Of a stretch of DNA of 55,784 nucleotides, positions 9,516-19,034 are shown in pieces. The position numbers and the translations under genes are program-made. Source of the DNA: Tabrizicola sp. GTDB taxonomy: Bacteria; Pseudomonadota; Alphaproteobacteria; Rhodobacterales; Rhodobacteraceae. The notes beneath the pieces are model-generated. The model was not told where the DNA came from. It ran no database searches and saw only the letters and a list, made by a program, of their open reading frames with translations. How positions within the stretch are numbered: the stretch's first letter is position 1; every line of letters begins with the position of its first letter. Location: assembly GCF_016793705.1 (NCBI RefSeq), contig NZ_JAEULO010000028.1:1-55784 (forward strand). Reading direction: 5' to 3'.

Positions 9516-10700
9516 ATGCGCCGCCTGCTGCCCCTTGCCGCCGCTCTTGCCGTGATCGCCGCACTGGTCTGGGCCTTCCTGCCGCGCCCGGTCGAGGTGG
9601 ACCTGGCCGAGGTCGCGGCTCGTCCGCTGGAAGTGGCGGTCGAGGAAGAGGGGGAGGCGCGCATCCGCGAGGTCTTCACCGTCTCGGCGAGCATCGCGGG
9701 CCGGTTGCAGCGGATCAGCCTGCACGCGGGCGACGCGGTGCGCGAGGGCGAGCGGGTGGCGGCCATCGGCCCGGCGGCGCCGGTGCTTCTGGACAGCCGG
9801 TCGCGCGCGGTGGCCGAAGCGACGGCGGCCGCGGCGGTGGCGGCGACCGAGCTTGCCCGCGCGCAGCTGGCCCAGGCCGAGGCGACGCAAGACTTCATGA
9901 CCGCCGAGGCCGCGCGGGCCACGGCGCTCTACCGCAAGGGCGCGCTGTCCGCGCGGGCCTATGACAGCGCGGTACGCGAGGAAAAGACCGCCCGCGCCGC
10001 CGTCGCCAGCGCGCTGGCCAATCTGGCGGTGCGTGAAAAGGAACTGGAAAGCGCGCAGGCGGTGCTGCGCCTGGACGGGGCCAGCCCCCCGGCCGCCTGC
10101 TGTGTCGATATCCTCGCCCCGGTGTCCGGGCGGGTGCTGCGCGTGCTGACGGAAAGCGAGCAGGTGGTGCAGCCTGGCACCCCGATCCTGGAACTGGGCG
10201 ATCCGGGCAATCTGGAGATCGTGGTCGAGCTTCTGTCGCGCGATGCCGTGCGTGTGGCCGAGGGCGCGCAGGCCACGGTTTCGGGCTGGGGTGGTGCCCC
10301 CATCGCCGCGCGGGTCGAACGGGTGGAGCCTGCGGCGGTGACGCGGGTCTCGGCCTTGGGGATCGAGGAGCAGCGGGTGACGGTGGTCCTGGCGCTGGAG
10401 GGAACCCCGGCGGACCGCAGGCAGCTGGGCCACGGCTTCCGCGTCACCGCCCGGATTGCGATCTGGCAGCAGGAGGGGGTGCTGACCATCCCGGTCGGCG
10501 CGCTTTTCCGCGACGGGACGGACTGGGGCACCTACACTCTGCGCGACGGTCGGGTGGCGCTCCGGAAAATCGTTCTGGGCGAGCGCAACGAGGATTTCGC
10601 GCAGGTGCTTGACGGGCTCGCGGCCGGGGACCGGGTCATCCTGCACCCGTCCGACCGGGTGGCCGACGGGGTGCGCGCGGTGGCGCTGCCGGGCGGCTGA
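9516..10700 (+). CDS. HlyD-family periplasmic adaptor of second export system
   Basis: Membrane fusion protein, 394 aa. An N-terminal anchor (about 4-21, LLPLAAALAVIAALVWAFL) is followed by a lipoyl half around GEARIREVFTVSASIAGRL, a long Ala-rich coiled-coil hairpin at roughly residues 88-185, the second lipoyl half (DILAPVSGRVLRVL), and barrel and MP domains. Cys-Cys precedes the second lipoyl half. Third gene of the ATPase-permease-adaptor operon. It ends 6 bp from the convergent kinase gene with no visible terminator between them. Confidence 0.9.
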   Translation: MRRLLPLAAALAVIAALVWAFLPRPVEVDLAEVAARPLEVAVEEEGEARIREVFTVSASIAGRLQRISLHAGDAVREGERVAAIGPAAPVLLDSRSRAVAEATAAAAVAATELARAQLAQAEATQDFMTAEAARATALYRKGALSARAYDSAVREEKTARAAVASALANLAVREKELESAQAVLRLDGASPPAACCVDILAPVSGRVLRVLTESEQVVQPGTPILELGDPGNLEIVVELLSRDAVRVAEGAQATVSGWGGAPIAARVERVEPAAVTRVSALGIEEQRVTVVLALEGTPADRRQLGHGFRVTARIAIWQQEGVLTIPVGALFRDGTDWGTYTLRDGRVALRKIVLGERNEDFAQVLDGLAAGDRVILHPSDRVADGVRAVALPGG

Positions 10701-10706
10701 GGCGGC

Positions 10707-11843
10707 TCAGGTCAGGAGCGACAAGAGGACCGCGATCCCCGCCATGAGGAACACCGTCCCGGCGCCGATGACATAACCCATGTTGTCGGCAAGGAACCTG
10801 CCCGGCGGCGGGACCGGCTGGCGGGTAACGGGACGGGTCTTCAGCTTCGGCGGTTCCTCGGTCAGCGCGGCGGGGAGCGGTCCGCCCTCCTCGCCGATGC
10901 GGATCCAGTCCAGCCAGTCGCCCGCCGACTGGATGCGGTCCTTCGGCATGACGCGCACCGCCTTGTCGATCGCCTCCAGAAAGCCCGGCGGATACCCGTC
11001 GAACCGGCCCGCGAGCGGCTGGTAGGGATCGGCCTCGCCCTCGGCCACGCGGGCGAGGCGGCGCTGGCTTTCCGGTGGCGGCTGGCCGGTAATGACGTGG
11101 TAGAAGGTCGCGCCCAGCGAATAAAGATCGCTCGCCGGGCTTTGTTCCGCCCCGGTCAGGTAGAACTCCTGCGGCGAATAGCCTTCCTTGATCACCCGCC
11201 GCCCGGTCAGCACCCGGGTCGCGCGCGCGACCTGTTCGCTGGCGGCGCCGAAGTCGATCAGGATCGGGTTGCCGGACCTGTCGACCAGCACGTTGTCGGG
11301 CGAGATGTCGCGGTGCAGGATACCGACCTGGTGGATGAACTCCACCGCACTGAGCATCCTCTTCAGCATCGCGACGATCTGGTCGGGGGTGAAGGCGTGG
11401 TCCGTGGAATCGAGAATGTCGTGCAGGTCGCGCCCGTCGATGTAGTCGATCGCCATATAGGCGGTATCATTGTCCTCGAACACCTGGTGCACTCCGACGA
11501 TGTTCGGATGCACGAGGCGGGCAAGGCTCTTCGCCTCGGCCAGGAAACTGTCGACGAAGCCCCGGAAATCGCCCTGGTGCTTGCGCGACCGCGCCCGGAC
11601 CAGGCTGGTCGAGCGGCGGCAGAGCGCGTTTGGGAAGCATTCCTTGATCACGACCGTGCGGTCGAGGCTGTCCTTCGCCAGGTACGTGATCCCGAATCCG
11701 CCGCTGTTGAGGAAGCCCTCGATGGTATAATGCCCGCCCAGAAGCCGAGTGCCGGGTTTCAGGTCATCGGCGAACGCCTCGGGGTCGACCCGGCCCAACT
11801 CGCCCTCGAGTTGATTGCTGATCTGTGTCGGACCCTGTGTCAC
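10707..11843 (-). CDS. Membrane-anchored eukaryotic-like serine/threonine protein kinase
   Basis: Phosphorylates Ser/Thr of unknown targets. 378 aa. Kinase domain at about 38-300: Gly-rich loop LNSGGFGITYLA (45-56), Lys68 in VVIKE, alpha-C Glu near 103, catalytic loop HRDISPDN (177-184), DFG (197-199) and activation-segment end GYSPQE. The Lys of the usual HRDxKxxN is Ser181 here. A Pro-rich linker leads to one C-terminal TM helix (about 352-376), so the kinase faces the cytoplasm with almost no periplasmic sensor. Monocistronic. The 479-bp region upstream separates it from the CRTAC1 gene. Confidence 0.93.
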   Translation of the reverse strand: MTQGPTQISNQLEGELGRVDPEAFADDLKPGTRLLGGHYTIEGFLNSGGFGITYLAKDSLDRTVVIKECFPNALCRRSTSLVRARSRKHQGDFRGFVDSFLAEAKSLARLVHPNIVGVHQVFEDNDTAYMAIDYIDGRDLHDILDSTDHAFTPDQIVAMLKRMLSAVEFIHQVGILHRDISPDNVLVDRSGNPILIDFGAASEQVARATRVLTGRRVIKEGYSPQEFYLTGAEQSPASDLYSLGATFYHVITGQPPPESQRRLARVAEGEADPYQPLAGRFDGYPPGFLEAIDKAVRVMPKDRIQSAGDWLDWIRIGEEGGPLPAALTEEPPKLKTRPVTRQPVPPPGRFLADNMGYVIGAGTVFLMAGIAVLLSLLT

Positions 11844-12322
11844 GTTCGTTCCTCGGTTGGCAACTCATCACAAAAGATTACGCAATCGCGGAACGCGTTG
11901 CGCCATCGCAAACAGCTCTACTTTCCCACCGGTAAATCCGCTCCGGCCCCAGCATCGGATCGGCATTTGTCCTAGTTCCATTCTAGCGCTTGACGCTGCG
12001 TCTGCGCAAATACGCTGCGCGGGGCACCAGCAGCGCAGAAGGGGGCTGGGGCGGACGATCCAGCGGTTCTCCGACTGCAGAACCACCGACCGGGGGGTGG
12101 AAGCTGTTGATTGCAAACAGTTTAATGGCTGCCCGCAACCTTCGGTACGGGATATTTGCAAAATGCATACTGTGACAAAAACATCAACGATCCCAGTGGG
12201 ATGCGCCGCGATCTTGCCTTATTCCACGCCCCGGATCGACCCCTGCGCGCAGGTCAATCGCGAAACAATACCGCAGGTTGCGTGACTCACCCCGCACCTG
12301 GTGCCCCAAAGCGATTCGTGGC
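11844..12322. other. 479-bp intergenic region rich in small hairpins
   Basis: No convincing ORF on either strand. It holds the promoter region of the kinase gene (minus strand). Several adjacent inverted repeats are visible: GGTTCT/AGAACC at 12065-12084, CCACC/GGTGG at 12083-12100, CTGTT/AACAG at 12104-12120 and ATCCC/GGGAT at 12190-12202. Base composition is lower in GC than the flanking genes. A structured RNA is possible but unproven. Confidence 0.4.
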
Positions 12323-13885
12323 TCAGCGCGGCGTCCAGGCTTCGGGCGGGGCATCCGGGCGCAGGATCTGGAAGGTTCCGGCGGGCAAATCCATCCAGTC
12401 GCCCTCGGCGCCATCCGGCCAGATGACCCTGACTTCGGCCCGATCGGCCGCGCCCAGCCCGAAATGCAGCCAGCCGACCGAGCCCGAGCCATGCCCGCCC
12501 CCCGAGGTGATCTCATGCCGTTCCACCGCCTCGCCGCGCTTGATCTCGATCACCGCACCGATGGCATCGCGGTTTGCGCCGTCCTGCTGAAGCCGCAGCT
12601 CGGCCCAGGCCCCGGCCTCGCCTGTCTGCCGCCACACCTCCGGCCCGGTCCAGCGGTTCTGCACCACAAGGTCAAGCTTGCCGTCGAGGTTCAGGTCCAC
12701 CACCTGCGCCCCCCGCGCCACCGCCACGCTGGCGACACCCGCCTTGTCCCCGGCCTCGATGAAGGTGCCGTCACCGACCCCGAGCAGTAGGTTGTTCGGG
12801 TCCTTCGCGGCGAAATCCGGCATCTGGTCGACGTTGCCCTTGGCGACGAAGAGGTCGGCGATCCCGTCGTTGTTCACGTCGGCGAACTGTGCGTGCCAGG
12901 CGGTCGAGGGGCTCGGGTCATCCCCGGTATAGGGCTTGTGTGCGGTGACGCCGGACTTGAAGGCGATATCGGCATAGTCCGGCTTGCCCGCAGCGATGTC
13001 CTTCAGCACCTGCAACTTGTTGTCGGCCATCGAGGTCAGGAAATAGTCCGGGTAGCCGTCCAGGTTCACATCGGCGCTGGCGATCCCCATCCCCCAGATG
13101 CGCAGGCGCTTCCATCCGTCATCCTTTTCCGTGAACAGTCGCGGTGGCTGGCCCGGCTCCAGATGCCAGAGCTGTTCCTGCCCGCCCTTGTAGTATTCCC
13201 GGTCGTTCGAGACGCGCAAGCTGGGGTGGCCGGTACGGTTCCAGTCGGTGAAAAGCATGGACAAGGCGCAGTAGGACGGGCTCAGCGGGATCTGTGCAGC
13301 GAAGCGTTTCCCATCGGGGCGATGCAGCCAGTTGTCGGTGCAAGAACCCCAGGGGAAGGCCTCCTCCCTGCGGTCGATGTAATTGCCGATCGCCAGCGTC
13401 GGCCAGTCCTGTCCCTTCTCCCAGATCGCGGCGAAAGCGGTGGACCAGGCATCGCCGCCGTCGAAGCCCCAGGCCTCGTTCGCCGCCTCGAAGCGGCAGT
13501 CGCCCAGGCCGCGCATCAGCCGGTTCTCGCCCTGGCGCAGGACAACAAGGTCCATCGTCCCGTCGCTGTCGATGTCCAGGGGATAGGCCCCCAGCACCGC
13601 GTCCAGGGTGATCGCCTCGGTCTTCTCGAAAGCCAGCGCCCCGCTCTGCGGACTGCGATTCCGGTAAAGCGCGGACGGACCCGCGCCACCGGACAGGAAG
13701 ATTTCGGGGAATCCGTCGCCGGAACAGTCGAACGTCGCGACCCCGCCGCCAGCCATGTATTCCCATTCGCCCTCATAGACCGTGGACAGGTCTGCCGTCG
13801 CGGTCTCGTCGGTGAAGGTCGGGATCGCCGGGTCGGCCAAAGCCGGGCTGGCCAGAGACAGGACAAGCGCTATCGGGCGAATCAT
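12323..13885 (-). CDS. CRTAC1-type FG-GAP/VCBS repeat protein with ASPIC/UnbV-like C-terminus
   Basis: Secreted beta-propeller-like protein, 520 aa; no enzymatic role is established for the family. A signal peptide of about 17 residues ends ALA before DP. FG-GAP/VCBS Ca-binding-type repeats are visible: VATFDCSGDGFPEIFLSGG, LDIDSDGTMDLVVLRQG, SADVNLDGYPDYFLTSM, ADVNNDGIADLFVAKG and VDLNLDGKLDLVVQN. An ASPIC/UnbV-like domain near the end contains RDAIGAVIEI and a HEITSGGGHGSGS segment. The start overlaps the stop of the haloperoxidase-like gene by 4 bp (ATGA, 13882-13885), so the two are cotranscribed and probably work together. Confidence 0.88.
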   Translation of the reverse strand: MIRPIALVLSLASPALADPAIPTFTDETATADLSTVYEGEWEYMAGGGVATFDCSGDGFPEIFLSGGAGPSALYRNRSPQSGALAFEKTEAITLDAVLGAYPLDIDSDGTMDLVVLRQGENRLMRGLGDCRFEAANEAWGFDGGDAWSTAFAAIWEKGQDWPTLAIGNYIDRREEAFPWGSCTDNWLHRPDGKRFAAQIPLSPSYCALSMLFTDWNRTGHPSLRVSNDREYYKGGQEQLWHLEPGQPPRLFTEKDDGWKRLRIWGMGIASADVNLDGYPDYFLTSMADNKLQVLKDIAAGKPDYADIAFKSGVTAHKPYTGDDPSPSTAWHAQFADVNNDGIADLFVAKGNVDQMPDFAAKDPNNLLLGVGDGTFIEAGDKAGVASVAVARGAQVVDLNLDGKLDLVVQNRWTGPEVWRQTGEAGAWAELRLQQDGANRDAIGAVIEIKRGEAVERHEITSGGGHGSGSVGWLHFGLGAADRAEVRVIWPDGAEGDWMDLPAGTFQILRPDAPPEAWTPR

Positions 13886-15201
13886 GCAAACACCTTCAGC
13901 GCGGCGGCATAGGCGCCGATGCAGCGGCCCTGCGCCAGACCTTGAACCGAGGAGAAGCGGTAGTGGATGCCGCCGTATAGCCGCGACAGCGCCGCATCTT
14001 CCGCCGCCTCCCAGAAGCTTGCGAAACTCCGGATCGGCAGGTCGTCGGGCTCGTGCGTCGGGTCGTCGAAGGCGAAATCCTCACCCAGAAACGCAGTCAG
14101 CACCATCGCCGCCGCGCCGGAGACTGTGCTGTGGCCGGACGGGTATTCCGGGAACGGCGGCGTGATCAGCAAGGGCTCCCATTTAGGGTCAATCAGGCGC
14201 TTGATCACCGTGACCGGGCGGACCAGGTTGAATTCATATTTCGTGGCCCAGCAGCCGATGAAGGCGTCGGCCATGCCGATGCCCAGCACGGCCATCATCG
14301 CGGCCACCCGATCGGCGGGCATGACATCACGCTCGGCCAGTTCGATCGCGATGGCGATCCAGTGGCCGGGCGGGGTGGAGGACAGCATCGGATCGTCCGA
14401 CCAGAAGCGGGCGGATAGTGTTTGGTCAGCGGTCAGCGAGATGCCGATGTCATACACCTCCTTGGCCGCCTTGAAGAACTCCGATGCCGGGTCCTCGCTA
14501 TAGGCGGGCGGCGGCGCCAAGGCGCAGGTGTTGCCGGTGGGCATGGCAAAGGTGCGGTTCCCGCCCCAGTCTGGCAGAAGCGGCGCCTGTTGCTGACGGA
14601 TGAGGCTCGTCGGCACCCAGTCTTCTGGGTCGGTGCCAGGGGTATAGCTGCGCGGAAAGCCCATGTTGGTGATAACCGCACCGCCGTCGGCTTCCGCCCA
14701 GGCCAGCACATGCGCCGCAAGCGCGCGACCGTGGGCGATGCTGCGCTCGACAACAGCGGCGTCGATCCCCTCCATCGCCTTCGCGCCCAGCTTTTCATCC
14801 ATCTTGGTCAGCGCTCGCTGGCCGCTTGGCCCGGTATTGGCAAACAGCACCTGTGCCGAGGCGGCGAGGGCCGCATGCAGGACGCAGGCCTCATCATGCG
14901 CGCCCGTCTCACGTGCGGGCGCCGGGGGCAGCCCGTTCACCTGTCCGGCCAGCGAGACGAGCGAGACGTTCCCGGTGGTCAGCGCCTCATGCGCGGCGAT
15001 GCCGATATAGGCGAAGGCGCGGCTGGCGACGGGCGGCGACTGGGTGGCAGTGTGGCGCACCAGTTCCAGCACCAGCCGATACCAGGTCGTCACCATCTCG
15101 CGCTCGATGGTCTGCCGGTCGGCAGCCTGCGCGGGGCCAAGCGCCAGCGCCATCGGCGTGGCCAGGGCATAGCCAATCAACTGGCGGCGGCCGAGCGTCA
15201 T
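13882..15201 (-). CDS. Vanadium-dependent haloperoxidase / PAP2-like protein
   Basis: 439 aa, exported: the N-terminus LGRRQLIG followed by a hydrophobic stretch ending AQA looks like a Tat signal. The PAP2/vanadium haloperoxidase phosphate- or vanadate-binding motifs are in order: K321-x6-R328-P329 (KYEFNLVRP), PSGH at 354-357 and SR(407)-x5-H(413). In haloperoxidases and PAP2 phosphatases the last His is usually followed three residues later by Asp; here it is Ser417 (HYRFS). Upstream gene of a two-gene operon with the CRTAC1 protein. Halide oxidation versus phosphatase activity cannot be decided from sequence. Confidence 0.88.
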   Translation of the reverse strand: MTLGRRQLIGYALATPMALALGPAQAADRQTIEREMVTTWYRLVLELVRHTATQSPPVASRAFAYIGIAAHEALTTGNVSLVSLAGQVNGLPPAPARETGAHDEACVLHAALAASAQVLFANTGPSGQRALTKMDEKLGAKAMEGIDAAVVERSIAHGRALAAHVLAWAEADGGAVITNMGFPRSYTPGTDPEDWVPTSLIRQQQAPLLPDWGGNRTFAMPTGNTCALAPPPAYSEDPASEFFKAAKEVYDIGISLTADQTLSARFWSDDPMLSSTPPGHWIAIAIELAERDVMPADRVAAMMAVLGIGMADAFIGCWATKYEFNLVRPVTVIKRLIDPKWEPLLITPPFPEYPSGHSTVSGAAAMVLTAFLGEDFAFDDPTHEPDDLPIRSFASFWEAAEDAALSRLYGGIHYRFSSVQGLAQGRCIGAYAAALKVFA

Positions 15202-15273
15202 GAAGTCCTCCCCATTATTTTTGCAGAGTTTGTTGCACGCGGACCGGGTTCGCGCAATCTCCTTGCGATCCGC

Positions 15274-16647
15274 CTAGCCCCGCCCCGTCAGCCAGTTCCC
15301 CACGGCCGCCAGCCTCGACGCGCCCGCGCCTGGCCGGTCCTCGCGCCGGTCGGCCGCGTTCAAGAGAGCGTACATCCCGTGCACTCCCAGCCAGCGCAAC
15401 GGCTCTGGCTCCCAGTCCTTCACGCGGCGGTTGACCCAGGGCAGATGCGCAAGGTCGGTATCCCGGCCAAGCGCCAGGTCGGCCAGTGTCCGCCCGGCGA
15501 GGTTCGAGGTCGAGACGCCTACGCCCACATAGCCCCCGGCCCAGCCGATCCCGGTCTCCGGGTCGAGGCCCACCGTCGCGCACCAGTCGCGCGGCACTCC
15601 CAGCACGCCGCACCAGGCATGGTCGATCTTCGCTGCACGGGTGGCCGGGAAATGCCGGTGCAGGATCGTCGTCAGCCGCCGGACCGTCTCGGCATCCGGG
15701 GCGCCGTTGGTATCGAGGTTCGATCCGAAGCGATAGGGCACTCCCCGCGCGCCCACCGTGATCCGGCCTTCGCGGGTGCGCTGGCAGTAGCAATAGGCAT
15801 TGGCGAAATCCCCCACGATTTCCTGCCCCTGCCAGCCGATCTGCTCCCAGAGCTCCGGCGGCAGCGGTTCCGTCGCGATCTGGGCCGAGTTCATCGGCAA
15901 CCATTCCCGTTTCAGCCCGGGCAGCCCCGCCGTGAAGCCTTCGGTGCAGCGCAGGATCACCGGAGCCTCGACCCGCCCGTGGTCAGTTGTGACCACGCCC
16001 GGCTCAAACGCTGTGACCGTGGTCCCCTCGACGATCCGCACCCCCAGCCGTTCCACCGCCTTCGCCAGCCCGCGCACCAGCTTCGCCGGCTGGACGCGCG
16101 CCACGTTCGTCACCACCATCGCCCCCAATGCGCCGGGGATGCGGATGCGCTCGGCCAGATCGGCCGCGCCCATCTCGAAGACACGGCCCTCCTCGCCCCA
16201 ATGCCTCCGGTGCGCGACTTCGGCCTGCATCCGCCCGACCTGCGCGGGCTTGGTCGCCACCATCAGCTCGTCCGTCCGGTGGATGTCGGCCTCGATCCCC
16301 TCGACTTCCGCCACGCGGATCACCTCGTCCACCGTGCCGTTCATCGCCTCGACCATCGCGCGCACGGCATGCTCCGACGAGGTTTCCAGATAGCGCGCAT
16401 GGTTCCAGGCAAAACCGCCCGTCAGCCAGCCCCCGTTCCTGCCCGAGGCGCCGAAGCCCGCGAATTCCTTCTCGATCACCAGCACGTCCAGCGCGGGATT
16501 GGCCTGTTTCAGGTAATAGGCGGTCCAAAGCCCGGTATAGCCCGCGCCGATGATCGCCACGTCCGCCGTCGTGTCCCCCGCCAGCGCCGCGCGCCGGTAG
16601 GGCAGGCCGATGTCGGCATACCAGAAAGAAATGTCGCCGATCCGCAT
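15274..16647 (-). CDS. FAD-dependent oxidoreductase, DAO family (PuuB-like amine oxidase)
   Basis: Oxidises an amine or amino-acid-like substrate using FAD. 457 aa. The Rossmann dinucleotide motif GAGYTG (34-39) lies in DVAIIGAGYTGLWTAYYL, and GFGASGRNGGW follows, as in gamma-glutamylputrescine oxidases and related DAO proteins. A C-terminal GWAGGYVGVGVSTSNLAGRT segment is the second FAD-contact region. The ATG at 16647 is preferred to an in-frame start 57 bp further up because AAAGGGAGA precedes it at good spacing. Divergent from the dimethylformamidase-like gene across 125 bp. Confidence 0.88.
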   Translation of the reverse strand: MRIGDISFWYADIGLPYRRAALAGDTTADVAIIGAGYTGLWTAYYLKQANPALDVLVIEKEFAGFGASGRNGGWLTGGFAWNHARYLETSSEHAVRAMVEAMNGTVDEVIRVAEVEGIEADIHRTDELMVATKPAQVGRMQAEVAHRRHWGEEGRVFEMGAADLAERIRIPGALGAMVVTNVARVQPAKLVRGLAKAVERLGVRIVEGTTVTAFEPGVVTTDHGRVEAPVILRCTEGFTAGLPGLKREWLPMNSAQIATEPLPPELWEQIGWQGQEIVGDFANAYCYCQRTREGRITVGARGVPYRFGSNLDTNGAPDAETVRRLTTILHRHFPATRAAKIDHAWCGVLGVPRDWCATVGLDPETGIGWAGGYVGVGVSTSNLAGRTLADLALGRDTDLAHLPWVNRRVKDWEPEPLRWLGVHGMYALLNAADRREDRPGAGASRLAAVGNWLTGRG

Positions 16648-16772
16648 GGCTCTCCCTTTTTGTCGCAGAGAGGGGCACAGGCCCCGCCGCATTTCAAGGG
16701 CCAAGCGGCAACTTACCCCGTTGCCAAGGGCCGGTTGCCTGCCGATGCTGCGGAAAAGGCAGGGAGTGCGCC

Positions 16773-18350
16773 ATGCAGGGTTTCTTCATCACCGGACCCT
16801 ATGACGACGGCGATGCGGTCACGGGACATTACTACGAAATGGCCTCGGACGATCCCGCGCGGGCGCAGGTCTGGGGTTATGCCGCGGCGCTGTCCTATCG
16901 GCCGGGCAATTCCCTGCGCCTCCACGCCATGTCCTCGGCCCGCGAGGCGCGACTGACCATCGCCCGCGACGGGCTTGCGCCGCAGGTGGTGCTGGAAACC
17001 ACGATCCCCACCGCCTTCGCGCCCACCCCCGCCGACTGCTCGGTCAAGGGTTGCGGCTGGCCGATAGCCTTCGAGATGGTCATCCCGGAAAGCTGGGCCT
17101 CCGGCGTCTACAGTCTGACCCTGGAGATCGAGGGTCACAGCTCGCAAGGCATGTTCGTGCTGAAAGCCGCAAAGCCCACGGCGAAGCTGGCCTTCATGCT
17201 CGCGACCGGAACCTGGTGCGCCTACAACGACTGGGGCGGATCGAACCATTACCAGGGCCTGACCGGCCCCACCGGCGGCGACTTCGCGGGCGAGGTCAGT
17301 AGCTTGCGCCCCTGGGCCAAGGGCTTCGTCCGCTGGCCCGAGGACGCGCCGCGCATCCCGCATGCCTCGCCCCTCCTGACCCGGCCGCGCTATCCGCATA
17401 TGGACTATGCCCGCGCGAACGGCATCTCGAAGAAATACGCCTCTTCCGGCTGGGCGGCTTTCGAGCGGCCCTTCGCGCTTTGGGCCGAAAGGCAGGGGAT
17501 CGCCTTCGACTTCTTCACCCAACATGACCTGCACGCCGACCCTGGGTTGCTGGAGGGCTACGGCCGCGCGGTGATCGTGGGCCATGACGAATACTGGACC
17601 TGGGAGATGCGCGACCATCTCGACGCCTGGCTCGACCGGGCTGGCCAGCTTGCCCGCTTCGGCGGCAATTTCTTCTGGCAGACCCGGCTGTCGGCGGACT
17701 TGACCACCCAGACCTGCTACAAGACCCGTGCCGAGGCCGAGGATCCCTTGGGTGCCACCGACCGGCTGACGAGCTACTGGGATCACCCTCAGGCCCGCCG
17801 GCCGGCGGCCGCCACGATGGGCCTGACCGGCAGCATGGGCGTCTACGCCGGGTGGAGCCGCTGCGCCGCCCACGGCTCGGGCGGCTTCACGCTTTACCGT
17901 CCCGACCACTGGGTGATGCAGGGGACGGGCCTCGGTTACGGCGACGTATTGGGCGCGACCTCGAAGATCTTCGGCTACGAGGTCGACGGGATCGACTATG
18001 AGATCCGCAAAGGCCTGCCCTTTCCGGCAGAGGGCACGGGGCTGGAAGGCGATCTCACCATCGTCGCGATTTCCCCGGCCACCACGCTTGCCCATCACAC
18101 CGGGCGGCATGACATGGACCACTTCATCGGCACGCTCGACGCCGAGGAGGTGGCGCAGACCATCTACGGCGAGATCACGCCCGAAACCCTCGGTCTCGCC
18201 AGCCGGGGCAACGGCTGCATGGCGGAATACCGGCGGGGCAGGGGCGCGGTCTTCAACGCCGGAAGCTGCGAATGGGTGGCGGGTCTGATCGCGCGGGAAC
18301 GCCCGGTCGAGGTCGTTACCCGGAACCTGCTGCTGGGCGACTGGGGTTAG
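16773..18350 (+). CDS. N,N-dimethylformamidase large-subunit-like protein
   Basis: 525 aa, similar to the C-terminal domain of the DMFase large subunit, an amidohydrolase with mononuclear iron held by Tyr and Glu ligands (family knowledge). Visible landmarks are ESWASGVYSL, YNDWGGSN (151-158), GHDEYWT (270-276) and GGNFFWQTR. The classical large subunit is near 760 aa, so this is a shorter form that appears to lack the N-terminal region. No small-subunit gene is adjacent. The substrate is probably not dimethylformamide itself; an amide or amine made or used together with the divergent FAD oxidase is possible (inference). Confidence 0.82.
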   Translation: MQGFFITGPYDDGDAVTGHYYEMASDDPARAQVWGYAAALSYRPGNSLRLHAMSSAREARLTIARDGLAPQVVLETTIPTAFAPTPADCSVKGCGWPIAFEMVIPESWASGVYSLTLEIEGHSSQGMFVLKAAKPTAKLAFMLATGTWCAYNDWGGSNHYQGLTGPTGGDFAGEVSSLRPWAKGFVRWPEDAPRIPHASPLLTRPRYPHMDYARANGISKKYASSGWAAFERPFALWAERQGIAFDFFTQHDLHADPGLLEGYGRAVIVGHDEYWTWEMRDHLDAWLDRAGQLARFGGNFFWQTRLSADLTTQTCYKTRAEAEDPLGATDRLTSYWDHPQARRPAAATMGLTGSMGVYAGWSRCAAHGSGGFTLYRPDHWVMQGTGLGYGDVLGATSKIFGYEVDGIDYEIRKGLPFPAEGTGLEGDLTIVAISPATTLAHHTGRHDMDHFIGTLDAEEVAQTIYGEITPETLGLASRGNGCMAEYRRGRGAVFNAGSCEWVAGLIARERPVEVVTRNLLLGDWG

Positions 18351-18419
18351 GGCGCAAAAGGTCGCAGGACTTGACCAATCCCCTTTTCCCGCAGCGCCCT
18401 ATCGGCTAGGCGTTTCGCC

Positions 18420-19030
<611 letters not shown>

Positions 19031-19034
<4 letters not shown>

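Noticed and set aside
6732-10646. 1304-aa open frame on the minus strand
   Set aside because: It is antisense to the ATPase, permease and adaptor genes, is composed mainly of Arg, Gly, Asp, His and Gln as expected for a shadow in high-GC DNA, and shows no domain.
11990-12175. 61-aa open frames in the gap upstream of the kinase
   Set aside because: Arg/Gly-rich composition with no start context or motif; they overlap inverted repeats and look random.
14422-16956. 844-aa open frame on the plus strand
   Set aside because: Runs antisense through the haloperoxidase and FAD oxidase genes, which have clear motifs.
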